64,000 nucleotides of DNA from contig CM066994.1 in assembly GCA_033977485.1 (NCBI GenBank), forward strand, positions 116,398,458 through 116,462,457, written 5' to 3'. Source of the DNA: Hydrangea macrophylla. Lineage: Eukaryota > Streptophyta > Magnoliopsida > Cornales > Hydrangeaceae. The position numbers and the translations under genes are program-made. Below the pieces are notes generated by a model that was given only the letters and a program-made list of their open reading frames with translations, did not search any database and was not told the origin of the DNA. This document shows positions 10,620 through 22,900 of the stretch, piece after piece (within the stretch, counting starts at the first letter, position 1; the number at the start of each line of letters is the position of its first letter).

Positions 10620-11380
10620 AATCTATCACTTTTTCTTTTTTTTTTTTCTTTTTTTATTTTTATTTTTTATTTTTATCATAAAATCTCTCACTTTCACTAT
10701 TCCCACAAATATGTAAAACTTTAACTATTGCCTGCGTGAATATAAACGCATATGCCTAAACCATAACCAGTGCACCATTCTAGTTTGATCAAATGCAAGA
10801 TATCACTGAAATAGGATCATAACTTGCTAGCAAAACAATGAAAACCTTGTAGTTCGTGGTTTTGAAAAAACAACTAAGTATAATCAAATACCCTATTCCA
10901 TTTTGACAACTTCCTTTTTTTTTCTTTTCTTTTTTTTTTTTTTTTTTTTTTTCTTTTTTTGGTTTCTTTCCTTATTAACATAATTTTATCAATTCGTGTT
11001 ATTCCACAAATATGTCTGATGAAAGACTTGGGGAGTTGAAGAGTTTATCAATGAAAAGATTAATTAGATTGATATGTCGGGATCTATTAATTAAAAAAAG
11101 TGTCATTTTATCTCAAATTAAGAGTCGTTTATTATAATTTTGGATGTCTCGTTTTAAAATGCTCTTTGGAAAGTCAAGGTAGTTTAACAACATATTTTTC
11201 AAGTTACCCAAATCATATAAAAATCTTCCACTTTTTCTTTTTCTCTTTTATCTTATGTGACACAGGAATTTTGAAATTTGAAGAGGACAAGAATAGCAAA
11301 AAACAAAAAGTGAGTCCTACTTGTTTAGGTGGTAGAATACTCCAGTAATGTGCTAAGAAGTGAAAATGTATAAGTCAAAA
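10620..11380. other. Non-coding interval with poly-T tracts
   Basis: T-rich tracts lie at about 10629-10674 and 10914-10952. No gene could be supported. Confidence 0.5.
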
Positions 11381-11975
11381 TAGGACCCCATTGCCGCTGT
11401 GCGATCTCCACCATCGCCTTAGTGCGAACTCAATCTAGTCCTATCCCAGCTCTTTCTCCTTTTTTATTCACCTCCTCTGTATTCTTAGTTAGATCTCCTC
11501 TTCATCCAAGTGTTTGAGCCTCCATATCCGTTTCTCTGGTTTGCTGGTTCGGCTAGGGCTTCATGGTTTTTGACTTAAGCAGGTTGGTGATTGCGAATCA
11601 GACTTTTGCTCTCTGTCTCTCTCAGGTGGGATTTGATTTTGGGGGTTTTCCCTCTTTGGTTGCTGTCTGTTCTTCTCTTGCATGGACATCAGATATCGAA
11701 AGAAGACTTGTTGTTGATCCTTTGTGGTTTCTCCTTCCCTCTCGGTCCCCCAAGGTTGTTTATTCAGCCTCCCCTTTTGATGCTGTTGTTTCTTTTCAAT
11801 CTGTGCCCTGTTGTTTTTTCAAGGTCTGTTTTCTATGCTTTCATCTACTGCTTCTTTTTTCGATTGAAATCTTTGGTGCAATCTATTCTGGCTTTCATGA
11901 GTCTTTGGGGATACGAATGAAATCATCTATTGTTGGGAGAAAAAAGGAGGGAGAACAAAGCCTTTTAGCCAATTA
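11381..11975 (+). other. C/T-rich leader-like segment with a 137-codon frame, unrecognised
   Basis: Composition changes to C/T-rich sequence resembling a plant 5' leader, and two overlapping plus frames occur (137 codons from 11563, 109 codons from 11591). Neither product shows a domain I recognise; both are rich in Phe, Leu, Ser and Cys. The segment runs straight into LINE endonuclease sequence at 11976, so it may be an upstream LINE piece or captured transcript. I do not call a gene. Confidence 0.2.
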
Positions 11976-12410
11976 AAGGCCTTTCGTGACACTCTTGAGG
12001 ACTACCAACTTCAAGATTTGGGTTTTTTCGGGAGTACTAATACTTGGAATAATGGTGAAACGACGATGAGTATGTTTCCGAAAGACTAGATCGGGGCACG
12101 GCAAACCAAAAGTGGCTTGATATGTTTCCTTCAAATAGTGTCCATCATTTGACGGCATCTTATTTGGATCACTGCCCTATTTTTATTCTTTTTGATGCAC
12201 CACAATCAACATTAGAAAAGGCCTAAACCCTTCAAGTTTGAGGCTTTCTAGGCCAAGGAAGACGAATGTAATAATATTGTAGATATGGGATGGTGTTCTT
12301 CTGCAGGCAATGGTAAACTTAGTGGAGTGGTGAAGAAACTAAGAAGTACTTCTAGGCAATTAAAACTTTGGATCACGAAAATACGGGAGCTTACCAAACT
12401 GAATAAGTGA
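11976..12410 (+). pseudogene. LINE (L1-type) endonuclease C-terminal fragment
   Basis: In two frames the sequence matches the end of a plant LINE ORF2 endonuclease: AFRDTLEDYQLQDLGF and TNTWNNGE in one frame, then RLDRGTANQKWLDMFP, SVHHLT and LDHCPIFI in the next, then the FKFEAF..KEDECNNIV linker block. The LDHCP motif corresponds to the conserved SDHCP motif near the nuclease active site. The fragment is cut at both ends and has a frameshift near 12075 and several stops. It is a dead, 5'- and 3'-truncated copy; no RT portion is present. Confidence 0.8.
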
Positions 12411-12469
12411 GTACAAAGCTCGGCTTGAATTTATAGGACGCAATCGGCATCGCGGAATGGTAGAAGAGG

Positions 12470-12664
12470 AACTTTGTTCAATTCTCTATAGTCGATACAG
12501 AGTCGAAGCGTTTCGTCTTTCTTCTTGACAAACAATACCGGTGCGCCCCATGGTGAAGTGCTCGGACGAACGAATCCGATGTCCTCAAGTTCTTGTACTT
12601 GCGTCTTTTAGTTCTTGCATTTCCATTGGGGCCATTCGGTAAGCACCTTAAGTTGTACTTGTAT
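12470..12664 (-). pseudogene. Isolated Ty3/gypsy RT fragment
   Basis: The minus strand encodes the start of a chromovirus reverse transcriptase (APME.QELK, then [21 protein letters not shown] and [11 protein letters not shown]). The same segment occurs in less damaged form at about 29268-29450. It lies downstream of, and out of order with, the main chromovirus body, so it comes from a second copy or a rearrangement. A frameshift lies near 12610. Confidence 0.75.
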
Positions 12665-12881
12665 TCCATATTTGTATGATTTGTCCTTGTTTGAAATCAC
12701 ATGCCGTAGTCTAGGTTTACGCAGATTTTACAGGTCTACGTGACAAGATCAGTCCGGGATTGTAAACTATGGTTTAACTTTATAAGTTTCTAAACACGTA
12801 TAATATATATAGAATACTAGAATTACGAACAAAAAATATGGGAGCGCGTTTATTAAACTTAGAAATTTTACGGGTATTACA
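12665..12881 (-). repeat. Partial chromovirus 3' LTR
   Basis: In minus orientation the segment starts TGTAATACCCGTAAAAT, the usual start of a plant chromovirus LTR, immediately downstream of the degenerate pol. It is cut at its other side where the isolated RT fragment begins. The start resembles that of LTR-A (TGTAATACCCCGTATTT). Confidence 0.55.
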
Positions 12882-14626
12882 TCATCCACATCCTATTAAA
12901 GATTCCATCCCCGGAATCAGAACTAGCTATACATTGAACATGTAAGGAAATTTCTCGCGCATTTCTGATTCTAGTTCCCTAGAGGACGCTCATTATGATG
13001 CTTCCACTGGACTTTTACTAGAGGAATCTCCTTAGTCATCAGCTTCTTAACTCCTTGTTCCACAATCTTCACTGGTCCTTCATTGAAAGTCACATTGTCG
13101 TTCACTTCGATATCTGTGAAGTTGATCTCGTGAGACGGATGATGCACGACTCTCCTCAGCATGCTAATATGAAAAATGTTATGCACTCCTGACATCTTGG
13201 GTGGCAGTACAAGTCTATAGGCAACTTTTCCCATGCGTTCCAAAATTTCAAACGGTCGTAACGTGGCGAAAGCTTTCCTCTCTTTTGTCCAAATCTGACA
13301 ACACCTCGTACCGGGGATACTTTTAGGAATACATAATCTCCAACACTAAATTCCAAGTCCTTTCTATGTTAATCTGCGTAGCTTTGCTGTCTGTTCTGTG
13401 CTGCTTTTATCTTTTCTTTGACGATATTGATCTTCTCATTTGTCTCTCGAACCATCTCATATCCTAGCAGTTTGTCATCTCCAACTTCTGCCCAGCACAA
13501 AGGCGATCGACACGGTCTTTTATATAAAGCTTCAAACTGTGCCATTCCTATGCTTGAATAGTAGATGTTGTTGTATGCGAACTCTATCAATGGTAGATTT
13601 TCTTCCCATGAACTTTCGAAATCTATTGCACAGGCTTAGAGCATGTCCTCCATTACTTGATTGACTCTCTCAGTCTATCCGTCGGTTTGGGGGTGAAATG
13701 CTGAACTTAACTTCAATGAAGTTCCCAGTGTTGTTTGTAAGCTTTTCCAAATCCTGACGTGAAACGTGAATCGCGGTCCGACACAATTGATACAGGCACT
13801 CCATGTATTTGAACAACTTATATGTACATTCTACTCAATTTCTCGACCAGGTATGTCATGCTATAAGCAATAAAATGAGACAATTTGGTGAATTGATCTA
13901 CGATCACCCAAATAGCGTCGTGATTATGTTGTGATCTTGGCATTCCTACAACGAAATCCATCGTGATGTGTTCCCATTTCCATCCAGGAACTGGTAGTGG
14001 TTGTAACAGTTCTTCTGGTTTCTGGTGTTCGACTTTGACTTGTTTGCAGGTCATACACTTAGATTCATAATTCACTACTCAACTTTTCATTCCATCCCAC
14101 TAGAAGTTTCTCTTCAAATCCTTATACATTTTTATTCCTCTAGGATGAACAGTCATCCTTGACTTGTGTACTTCATTCAATATATCTTTACTCATGTTGT
14201 CCTCATCGGATACACAAAGTTGATTACGGCATCTGAATCCTCCATCTGCTCTTATATTCCATTCAGTGGGATCCTTTGCCGATACTTTCTCAAACCATTG
14301 ATGAAGTCCTTCGTCCTTTTCTTGAGCTTCGAGGATACGATTTATAAGCATTGGCTGTACTAAGAGACATCCAAAGAGTCACCCATCACTTGACTCGGTA
14401 GTCTGAAGATCAAATTCTGCTAAAGTCTCCAATGCTTTCCACTATTTGACCATGAGAGAGGATACGATGAGCTTACGGGGTTTTCGGCTTAGTGTGTCAG
14501 TAACAACGTTTTCTTTATTAGACTGGTACTATAAAGTGAAATCGTAGTCTTTTAACAATTCCATCCAATATCATTGTCTCATGTTCACCTCTTTCTGAGA
14601 GAACAAGTATCTCAGGCTCTTGTGAC
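12882..14626 (-). pseudogene. Chromovirus (Ty3/gypsy) pol, 3' half: RNase H end, integrase, chromodomain-type tail
   Basis: Read on the minus strand from 14626: HKSLRYLFSQKEVNMRQ (RNase H), the VHPRGIKMYKDLKR and CMTCKQVK zinc site of integrase, WEHITMDFVVGMPRS and WVIVDQFTKLSHF (integrase core), a decayed middle, IEFAYNNIYYSSIGMAQFEALY, the GPR-like VGDYVFLKVSP..RGVVRFG block, FHISMLRR, and a C-terminal EGPVKIVEQGVKKL..VKVQWKHH resembling a chromodomain region. Integrase inserts the cDNA; chromodomain tails steer it to chromatin. Many stops and frameshifts divide the frame, so it is inactive. The element continues at 28388 because Tat1 inserted into its RNase H. Confidence 0.88.
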
Positions 14627-14883
14627 TGTAGACACCCCAATTTTGACCTAACGTCGAATTTAGGAGAGTGTCACCTCCAAGTCCAATGATGATAAGGACC
14701 GAAAGTTTTGAAGTATTCCAAGCTCTCCAAAAATTTCTCCAAACGCGATAAAATTTCACAGAGAGGAGAAACTACCAGGTGTTTAGGGGAATTCAGATAT
14801 AAAACACAATTTTCGGAAAAGATCTTCAAGAATAAATTGCTTTGAGAAAAAGGAAGAGTCAAAAAAGGAAAAGCTCAACAAAA

Positions 14884-15205
14884 GCGGCACACGGCAGATA
14901 CCGCGGCATTCATTGAATGCCGCACGACAGTCAGTGAATGCCGGCCTGGCATTCACCAAATGCCACCGACATTTTCTGACTGCCGTTATCTTTTAAAGTC
15001 CGTATTTTGCAGTGCAATACGTATGTGTATGCAGATAAGAACAAAAAACTGATAAAGTAAGACTGACAAAAACGCGGCAATCAATTAATTGCCGCGACAT
15101 TTGATGAGTGCCGCACGGCAGTCACGTAGTGCCGACACGGCATTCATGGACTGCCGCCGCGGCATTCACGGACTGCCGCGACAGTTTTTTGACTGCCGCC
15201 CTGGG
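14884..15205 (+). promoter_or_regulatory. Array of ~20-bp CpG palindromes upstream of the LTR TATA box
   Basis: Repeated imperfect palindromes of the form GCGGCA-NTCA-NTGA-NTGCCGC lie side by side, for example gcggcattcattgaatgccg near 14903 and gcggcaatcaattaattgcc near 15074. Two clusters (14884-14990 and 15073-15205) are separated by about 80 bp. The position 100-420 bp upstream of the TATA box suggests repeated binding sites for a dimeric protein, but a hairpin role in DNA or RNA is also possible. The same array type recurs at 23417-23725, 34000-34205, 35633-35745 and 44112-44235. Confidence 0.7.
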
Positions 15206-15307
15206 CAGCAGTCTGCCTAATTTCAGGAAGTACATATTGTACCACCAAATGGGATGTTTACACTTGGCTTTTACTCCGAATTCACTGAAAATACTTGTTA
15301 ATTTTGC

Positions 15308-15316
15308 CTATAAAAG
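15308..15316 (+). promoter_or_regulatory. TATA box of the Tat1 5' LTR
   Basis: ctataaaag, conserved at the matching place in the 3' LTR (about 23818) and, as a ctatataaa variant, in the Tat2 LTR (33880s, minus). It marks the likely U3/R boundary region. Confidence 0.65.
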
Positions 15317-17467
15317 AAGAGGTATCTTCATTGAAAAAGGGAGACAAAAAAAGAAGAAGGGGAAACACAAAAAAGACTACCATTACACCAACATTTTTGG
15401 AGAGAAAAAAAGGAGAGTTTGGAGAGTTTGAAGAAGAGTTTGGAAGATTTTCAAAGGAGAGAAACTTTGAGGATAGTTTGGAGGTGACCCTCTAATCTTA
15501 GTTGTGTTTTCTTTCTTTTGATCTTCTAATTTACAAGTCATTTAGTTTTTCTTGATTAAGGTTTAGAGTTTGTTAAGTAAATTTGGAAGTCCTTACTTCC
15601 TAGTTCTTTGATCCTTCTTCTATTTTTCTTGTTTATGTTCTTCTTTTGAGATTCTTGGAGATCTTCAATATCTCCTTTGAAAGCTCTTGAGTTTGATCTT
15701 TTGAATCTTATGTAAGCTTATGATTCACATGAGATTTAAAGTTGATCATCATTTTAGTAAGAACAAGTAGATGAATCCAAACCCCTACCATGGTTTGGGT
15801 CTTCTAAGCTTGAGTTTTCATGGAGTCTCCTTATATTCCTTGAAAAACTCATGAGTTTTAGTCATGTCTTGATCTCCAATGACCATCAAATGGTAGGAGA
15901 AATGGTTTGGTTTAAACCCAACTTCATGGTTTAATAGTTGGAGTTACCAAATAAAAGTTGAACTTGACAAATGAAAACAATGAGTTCACAAACTGTTTTT
16001 GATCAAAGATTTTTAGTTCGAAATATAACCGTTGAAATCAAGTGAAACCAACGGGAAAGTGTCAATAACACAGTAATGTACCACTGTAATTTTTGTTTTA
16101 AGGTGGTTTTATGTTTAGAAGGGTTTGATCATGGGTTTTGTGAGTCAACCACAATTTGTCCAGAGTTTCAGAATAGTTTCAGAACAGCAAGTCTATTTTG
16201 AAATTCATAAATCAGAATTCTAATGGAGTTTTTGGGGTCTCTAATAATTGTTTCTAGGTACCTTAATGTGTTAGGAAGATCCCCTAAAAAGATCTAAGTG
16301 TTTCTCATCTTTTTGCTAATTTTAAAAAATCAAACAATATCTCTGGACAGAGAGTTGTACATCTCTGAGTGATGTCTGGTTCTTGTCCTTTTCCCGGAGA
16401 TCTAACCGTTGAAACCTTGATTTTCTTTTTGATTTGGAAACTAGACTGACAGAGGCATCTTGTGTCCAAAATGCACCGACATCAAACCATGGGAGACGTG
16501 CTTTTTATTTTCTTAAATTTCTGGTCTGCTCTCTGCAATTTTCAGAATTTTATGACACATTTGACCAACTTTGTAAATAATGGCCCAAATGATTCTCTTA
16601 TGACTTAGGGCTTAAACCATATCTTAATAATGATTAATTAGACTTAAATCTCAAAGCTAAATGATTCAAGTCAATGGATAAATTCATAGTTAAAAGCTTA
16701 CTCTTGTTCATATTCATGAATTCATGTACATTAATGCTTATAATTAGAACTAGTAATTGGATAAAGTTGGATTTCATTGCTTCCTAGGTATAATCAAGAG
16801 AATTAGGATTGATTGTTTGATATCATATTATTATTATGTGAAGCATGTGGACTAACCCTTTGTTTTGTAGCGCTATTAAGGTATGATTTCTAGGACTCCT
16901 CTTTAGTTTATCTTAATTTCTTGATTTTATTGATTTTTCGACTTAATGCGCGACACCTTAGAATTAGGTTTTGCCTTATGTGTATATGTGATTAGAGACT
17001 CTTTTTAGGAGTTTCTTTTGTTCGCATGCATTGCACGTTTACTATCGCTGCTGGATCCCGGGTAAGTTCACTCGTTCTCTATTGCATATCATATCGCTTG
17101 CTACCTGAATTATGTGGCTTGTGAATGGTATTTTGTCAATTGCAATTTTACACCCTTTGGACATGCTTTTGTGATGTATATGTATATATGTATTAGTTGA
17201 GGGCATGATTAGATTAATAAATTTGATTAAAAGGATGTTGAGTAGAGGCCTATCGCAAGATAGGATGAGAGAGGGTGTTTTAGTCCGACGGGCTCCTTCC
17301 TCTCTCATTCCATAATCCCCGGACCTAGTTAATCTCTGGTTTCTAAAAGATCAGTTTGCTTTTAAAATGGTTTCTTAATTCTCCTTTTAAAAATTAAGTG
17401 GCGACTCATTTGTTTTTGAATTTGATTTTGAAAAGCTGTGGGTAAGAAAAATGCGATATCCATAATC

Positions 17468-17492
17468 TGGCGACTCTGCTGGGGATCGAACC
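17468..17492 (+). promoter_or_regulatory. Tat1 primer-binding site (tRNA-Arg type)
   Basis: Three bases after the LTR, TGGCGACTCTGCTGGGGATC begins a long complement to a tRNA 3' end with CCA and a T-arm-like GGTTCGATCC. From memory this type corresponds to tRNA-Arg, as used by Ogre/Tat-lineage elements. It is not a tRNA gene. Confidence 0.75.
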
Positions 17493-18678
17493 CAGAATCT
17501 CTGGTTTCGCAGACCAGAATTCTGATTTTGGGTTCACTTGAAGATTAGACTTGAAAACATCCTTTTAATCGAATTAATCAATCTTTGTGTGCCTGTTGCA
17601 TTTCACTTGCATGTCCAGCCAGTCGATTGCACAGAACTATGACCTTGGAGACTCGGGGCAACCCGGTCGGTCAAGCCATCATGGGGACGTGTGATCACCC
17701 TTGATCTCGTACCATGTGTTGGTATATGAAGCATCCTATCGGGTGTGTGTCAAGGGTCCCTTATTTGACCAAAACCCGGCCTTTGCATTGTAGTTTCTAT
17801 AAAGCCTTTCAATCTTAGGAAATCAATTTTTGAATAGGATTATCTGCTAGGAAGTTTTGTATGCCCGGAAGGGATTACTTGAGATGATGACGATACTTGC
17901 TTGATGAAAGACGTATAATCTTTTAATCACCTTTTTGCAATTTCTCCTCATGTTCCACGACATTTGGGGAACATGCCGAACCCTGATTATAAGATTATAC
18001 TTCTTATATCATGTTTAGCTAAGCCTCATTGACCTTGTATGTATCCAAATTCATGAAAAGTACGGTGATAATCCGATCATGTGATCCTTCTGCCCAAAGA
18101 ATTTTAAATCCATCTTTAAAAGCAAACAGATTTTTTCCATCTTTATTCTAAAGTTTTCAATCGCTTTTTCAAAAAAATTGGCAGTTCATTTTTTGATTAA
18201 AACTTCAGAGCCAAACCAAGGTTATTCATCAGCTAAGACACTTTTCAAAACAGGAGTTTCAACCCAATCACTTTTTGAAAAGCGTGATCCAAAATTCTTG
18301 AAAATTGTTTTCTAAAGATTTCATCAGAAATGCTTTTCAAATGAATTTCGAAAACCCTAAAATTTCCAGACATCGAAGGGTAAAGAGGGTCACAATGAAT
18401 GAAGAAATCATCGTACTTGACATGGGTAAGGGTTTTATGTGCTTATGTGTTAGGACTAGGATTTTCGTTTTCTTTGGCATATAGAATAGGCACACACGCA
18501 CACATGCATCCACATGACATATAAAAGGAAAGTTGTTTTTCAAATGCCTTTGTTTGATAAAATGAAAATAAAATTTTTTAAAGAAAAATTTTCAAAATTT
18601 GCTGTAGGAGCAAAAATAGCAAATCAAGCGTGGTTTAGGGATCCTACGGCAAGGCTAGTAAGGAGAGGATACGCTGAC
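17493..18678 (+). other. Tat1 5' leader
   Basis: Non-coding sequence between the primer site and the likely gag start. An in-frame extension upstream to 18514 is open but its product is unlike gag, so I treat it as leader. Long leaders are usual in this lineage. Confidence 0.6.
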
Positions 18679-19926
18679 ATGGCCGAAGAGAGAAACAACG
18701 AAGAAATGGCCGGGTTGAGGGTACTAGTAGAACAGCAGGCGGAACAGATGAGGAAACAGGCCGAGAACATGAACCGCATGATGGGAATGATAGAAGAGCT
18801 GAATCGCCGACCACTGCATATAAATCCGCCTGTTATGGATCCACCTTTGGGAGGAGGAGAAGGGGATTGGTTTGATGATCAGGAGGCACAATGGACTGAT
18901 GCACTGCGGGCCAACAGAGACAGAGAGAAAATTGAGAAAGAGAAGCAACTGACCGAGAAAATAGAGAAATTAGAAAGGGTAATGCGCAAGGCCCAAGGAG
19001 TTGATACCTATCTGATGGAGCTGGAAGGGTTGTATGACGGAGTATGTGAGACGCTGCCTGCCGGGTTCAAGATGCCGATTTTTGATAAATTTGATGGGAC
19101 CGGCAATCCTCGCAGCCATATAAGAATGTGTATTGGGGCTTTCCAACCAAGTGGTTTGAGCACTACGATGATGGCCATTTTGTTTTAACAAACTCTGACT
19201 GGAGCTGCCCTGGCATGGTACCTCACGATCGAGCCAAGTAGAACTAGGATCTGGGAAGAAGTAGTGAAGTTGTTCGTGGCCCAATACGAATACAACCAAG
19301 TGATAGATGTGACAGCCCGAGATTTGGAGACCACCAGGCAGGGATATGAGGAATCATTTGCTGAGTTTTTAAGTCGATGGAGGGGTAAAGCAGCCAAAAT
19401 GGTTCAAAGACCATCCGAGAAAGAGCAGATCAGAATGCTAATGAAAAATTTATAGCCGGTTTACCAAGAGAAGATGAGGTTCCAATCAATCAACACTTTT
19501 GCTGAGGTTTTTGATGTAGGGACAAGAATTGAAGACGCAATTTGTGAAGGGATAATCAAAAGAAAGAATCAAGCAAACAAATATGTGGAACCAGGATCCG
19601 ATGTTAACACTTTGGCACTACCACCTCAACAGAAGGGCCATTATCAAAAAGGTAATCGATCAAGGTCTAATCAGGGTCGACATGGAGAGACTGTTGAGTT
19701 CGGGATACCGTTGAGTGTGGCATTAGAACAGGCAGTAAAGAAAGGATACTTGAAAAAGTTGGATCCACAACCCGTGTCTGATCCCATCCCAAAAGGATAT
19801 GACATTGACCAGTATTGTGCTTATCACCAGATGTTGGGTCATGATACTGACTATTGTATGCGGTTGAAGCATGAAATTCGAAGGTTGATTGAGAAAGGGA
19901 TTATGACACATGCTGTCGGGGAATGA
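18679..19926 (+). pseudogene. Tat1 gag with two in-frame stop codons
   Basis: One frame runs from ATG 18679 (MAEERNNEEM) to 19926, broken only by TAA at 19186-19188 and TAG at 19453-19455. It starts with a Glu/Gln/Arg-rich stretch likely to form a coiled coil, then the retrotransposon Gag core (FDKFDGTGNPRSHIR, GAALAWY, LFVAQYEYN, SFAEFLSRWRGKAAKM, EKEQIRMLMKNL, PVYQEKM). The end has the YCAYHQMLGHDTDYC motif typical of Tat-lineage Gag ends. Gag forms the capsid that packages element RNA. The TAG replaces the Gln expected before PVYQ, consistent with a C-to-T change. Because the frame is otherwise kept, inactivation looks recent. Confidence 0.88.
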
Positions 19927-22900
19927 TGAACCCGGAGGTTCAAATGATAACAGTGAAGTGATAGTGTTTGGAACTGCTACTACTAAAGCAAATGTGGATG
20001 CTCTTGGAAATCTAGTCAATTGAAAATCATCTGTGACACTCCAATTGAGACCAAGTCTGGTAGTCGAGTTATGTTAGGTTGGAATCAAATGTTAAGTCCA
20101 GTTGAGTCTTCTGGTCAGTCTGTTATCAAATCTATTTGCAAGTCTTTGTCGAGTTTATCGAGTCGAGTGATGTAATCCTCCTTCCCTACTAGTTGAATAA
20201 AATCTCATTTTTCTTGATTCAGTGTGCTGAGTCGTGAATGTATGGATCATTAAGACCAAAAAAAAAAAAGAGGAGAAGAAAAAGTCACCTTTTCAAATGA
20301 TCATGGAAAATACTTTGTTAATAAATCTTTGCATTGAAAAGGATCCCAAGTGATCAAGCAAATTACGTGCCAAATCCAAAGAAGAGTAGAGAATTGATTA
20401 GCTTTAAAGATGCTCTTGCTCAATCTTGAAAAGATGAACTTGGAACCTGAAGTTTGCTCACCATCCCCTTCTCTCAAATACCAAGCCTAAAAGATGAGCC
20501 TAACCAGCCTAAAGCCATAAACTTGGTCCTTGATGATGGCCCGACATTTTAAATGAACTTCTTATTCCAAAAAAAAAAAAAAAAGAGCTCGCTAGGATGA
20601 AAACCCGGAAGGGCGCCTAGGCAAAAGTTAGAGCAAAAATAAGACGCGTGTTGATTTCAAAAATCCTAATCCTAGCCAGTCAAAATCATAGAGAGAATAA
20701 GAAAGAGAAAAAAAAATAGACAAGATTGAGAATTCTTGAGCATGAATTATCTCAAGGCTTTGTGTTGTTCTAAACAAAGAAAAGAAATTGAAAACAAAAA
20801 GAGAGACTTATCAGCTTCAAGCTCCAACGCTAAGTGGGCCTAAAACAATGCAAAGATATCTTGAGAAAAATAAAGAGTGATTTGGAGGACTGATATTACT
20901 TTGTGAATAGGATGGAGTATGAATAAAACATGATGAGAATTGTAAAAGATTAACTGGCTGGTGAAAAGGATAAAGAATCAACCGTCAAATAAAAGAGAAG
21001 AAAAGAAAAGAAAAGAGGAAAGAAAAAAGAATAAAGGAAGAAGTAGTTCATCATGCTACACAAGGGCTACCACAAGTGACATGCACTCCCTAGACCCAAA
21101 TGGCAACATGGCTCGAAAAGCCCACCAATTCTTGAAGCCTTATTCTTTCAAGACCTTCAGAATTGATGAACTACGCTTTGACCTGATTCCCACTTGGGGA
21201 TACGTAGGCAACCTGCTCGGTTCGGTCTTCACTCCATCATCTCATGCTTTCAGGCCTTGGCCGAACTACTTTGGACCTGATTCCCGCTCGGGGATAAGTA
21301 GGCGAACCTCCCAAGGTTCTCGGTCCATAAATATCCCTAAACTATAAGCATCACCCTTTTGCGCCTTTGGTTTCCTTCCTTCAGATTAGGGGCAAACTCA
21401 CGTTTGCTTGGAGCCACATATATATCGCCAAACCAATGGAAAACTTCTTTTGCTGAACACCTCATTTAATCCCAAAAGCAATGCCTCCGAGTCTTATTCA
21501 AACTAGGGGCAAACTTCGTTTGCCAAAATCCCTCTATGTCAGAAGCAAGTTCTCAAGTAATCAAGTTCATTTTGAAAGGATTGAAATAGAGTGCCTTTCA
21601 TTCTATAAGCTAAAGCACTAATTTGAAGCACATTCTAGATGGGCAAAGAATTCGCTAATTCAAAAGGGGAAGTTTTCAAAGTTTAGATTTATCAACAAAG
21701 TACTACCATTTGTAAGATGATGAATAAATTAAAGGTGAGATGATACAGTTACTCACAACGAAAGCACATTGATTCATAATGAATGAAAAGTTTGAGTCAG
21801 TCATTTTGAGTAACTAGCTTTGTCAGGTCTGTCCTCTTTTGATGAGTCAATAAATGGTCTCAAATGTGTGGGTTTAAGATGATGAATAAAGATTTGAAAA
21901 GTCTTCGTGAGCATCCCAAGAGCGGTACGAACAGAGGTTTCGAACACTATCACAGCATAAAGTGGCAATAAAAGAAGAGTCCAAGACTAGGGGCAAAGGT
22001 GACTTCCCTCTTTTGACAGAATCGATGTGTTTCTTCCAAAGGTCTGTGAATGCAAAAAATCATTCTTTATATCAACTCCGTTCAAATTCTTTGAATCCTG
22101 ATTTTAGAAAATGAAATCGAATGAAGTCTGATTGACTCCTAATAAGTGGAATTCGAACTTGATTTGAGTCAAAATGACTTTGAATTTGACGAAATCGAAT
22201 TTGTTTGAGTCCGAATGACTCTCGTTTGATCTCTGCTATTGCAACATAAGTCCCCAAAAGGGCTGTTGATTGTCGCTTTCACAACATAAGTCCTTGAAAG
22301 GCTGTTGACCATCATTCTTGCTTGTAAGCCTCTGAGTGGCTATTGACCAATATCTTACCATGTTGTTTAGTTCTTTTCTAAGCTTTAGTCCTCAATGGCA
22401 GCTTCTCTAAGCTTTAGTCCTCAATGGCAGCATTATGGGTGTTAGTCCTCAATGGCAACCTTGCATTAGTCCTCAATGGCAGCACCATGGGTGTTAGTCC
22501 TCAATGGCAACCTTGCATGGTAGCATTATTGATGTTAGTCCTCAATGGCAACCCTGTATTAATAATCCTCAGTAGCAGTATCATTTGTGTTAGTGATCCT
22601 CGGAAGACAATGGAGAATAAGGCGCGAAGCGCATCTTAGTCTTTCAGCGTGGTTCCTGGTTCGACACCGGAGTATAAGGCGCGAAGCGCATTCTAGTCGA
22701 TTAGATGACTTTTGAAGAATGTCAGAGAATTAAGCATAGTAAGCGCATCTATGACGGTTGTGACTTTCCCAGAATAGAATGACATCATAAGTAGAATGAC
22801 ATAGGGTGCATTTTTTCTAAGAAAGAACAATATGTTGCTAAAGCATTATATGGAGCACGAGATTGCTTGAGCACGTGCATCACGATAAGATAGGTGCATT

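Larger units (their letters stand above)
14627..17464 (+). repeat. Tat1 5' LTR
   Basis: About 2838 bp, starting TGTAGACACCCC and ending ..GCGATATCCATA (TA where the other LTR has CA). It holds a palindrome array at 14884-15205 and a TATA box at about 15308. It also preserves the empty site of the LTR-A insertion (about 17206), where sequence runs uninterrupted through gattagattaataa. Confidence 0.9.

Noticed and set aside
11563..11976. 137-codon frame as a host gene
   Set aside because: No recognisable domain, no clear promoter or splice structure, and it runs directly into LINE sequence.
14884..15205. Regular short palindromic repeats that superficially resemble a CRISPR array
   Set aside because: The unit sequences vary, there are no unique spacers of constant length, no cas genes, and the context is a plant LTR retrotransposon.
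15108..15495. 107- and 66-codon frames, repeated at 23622-24006
   Set aside because: They are repeated only because they lie in the two Tat1 LTRs; they cover the palindrome array, the TATA box and a Lys-rich leader.
17468..17530. tRNA-like sequence after the Tat1 LTR
   Set aside because: It is the complement of a tRNA 3' end at the exact primer-site position; no full cloverleaf can be drawn.
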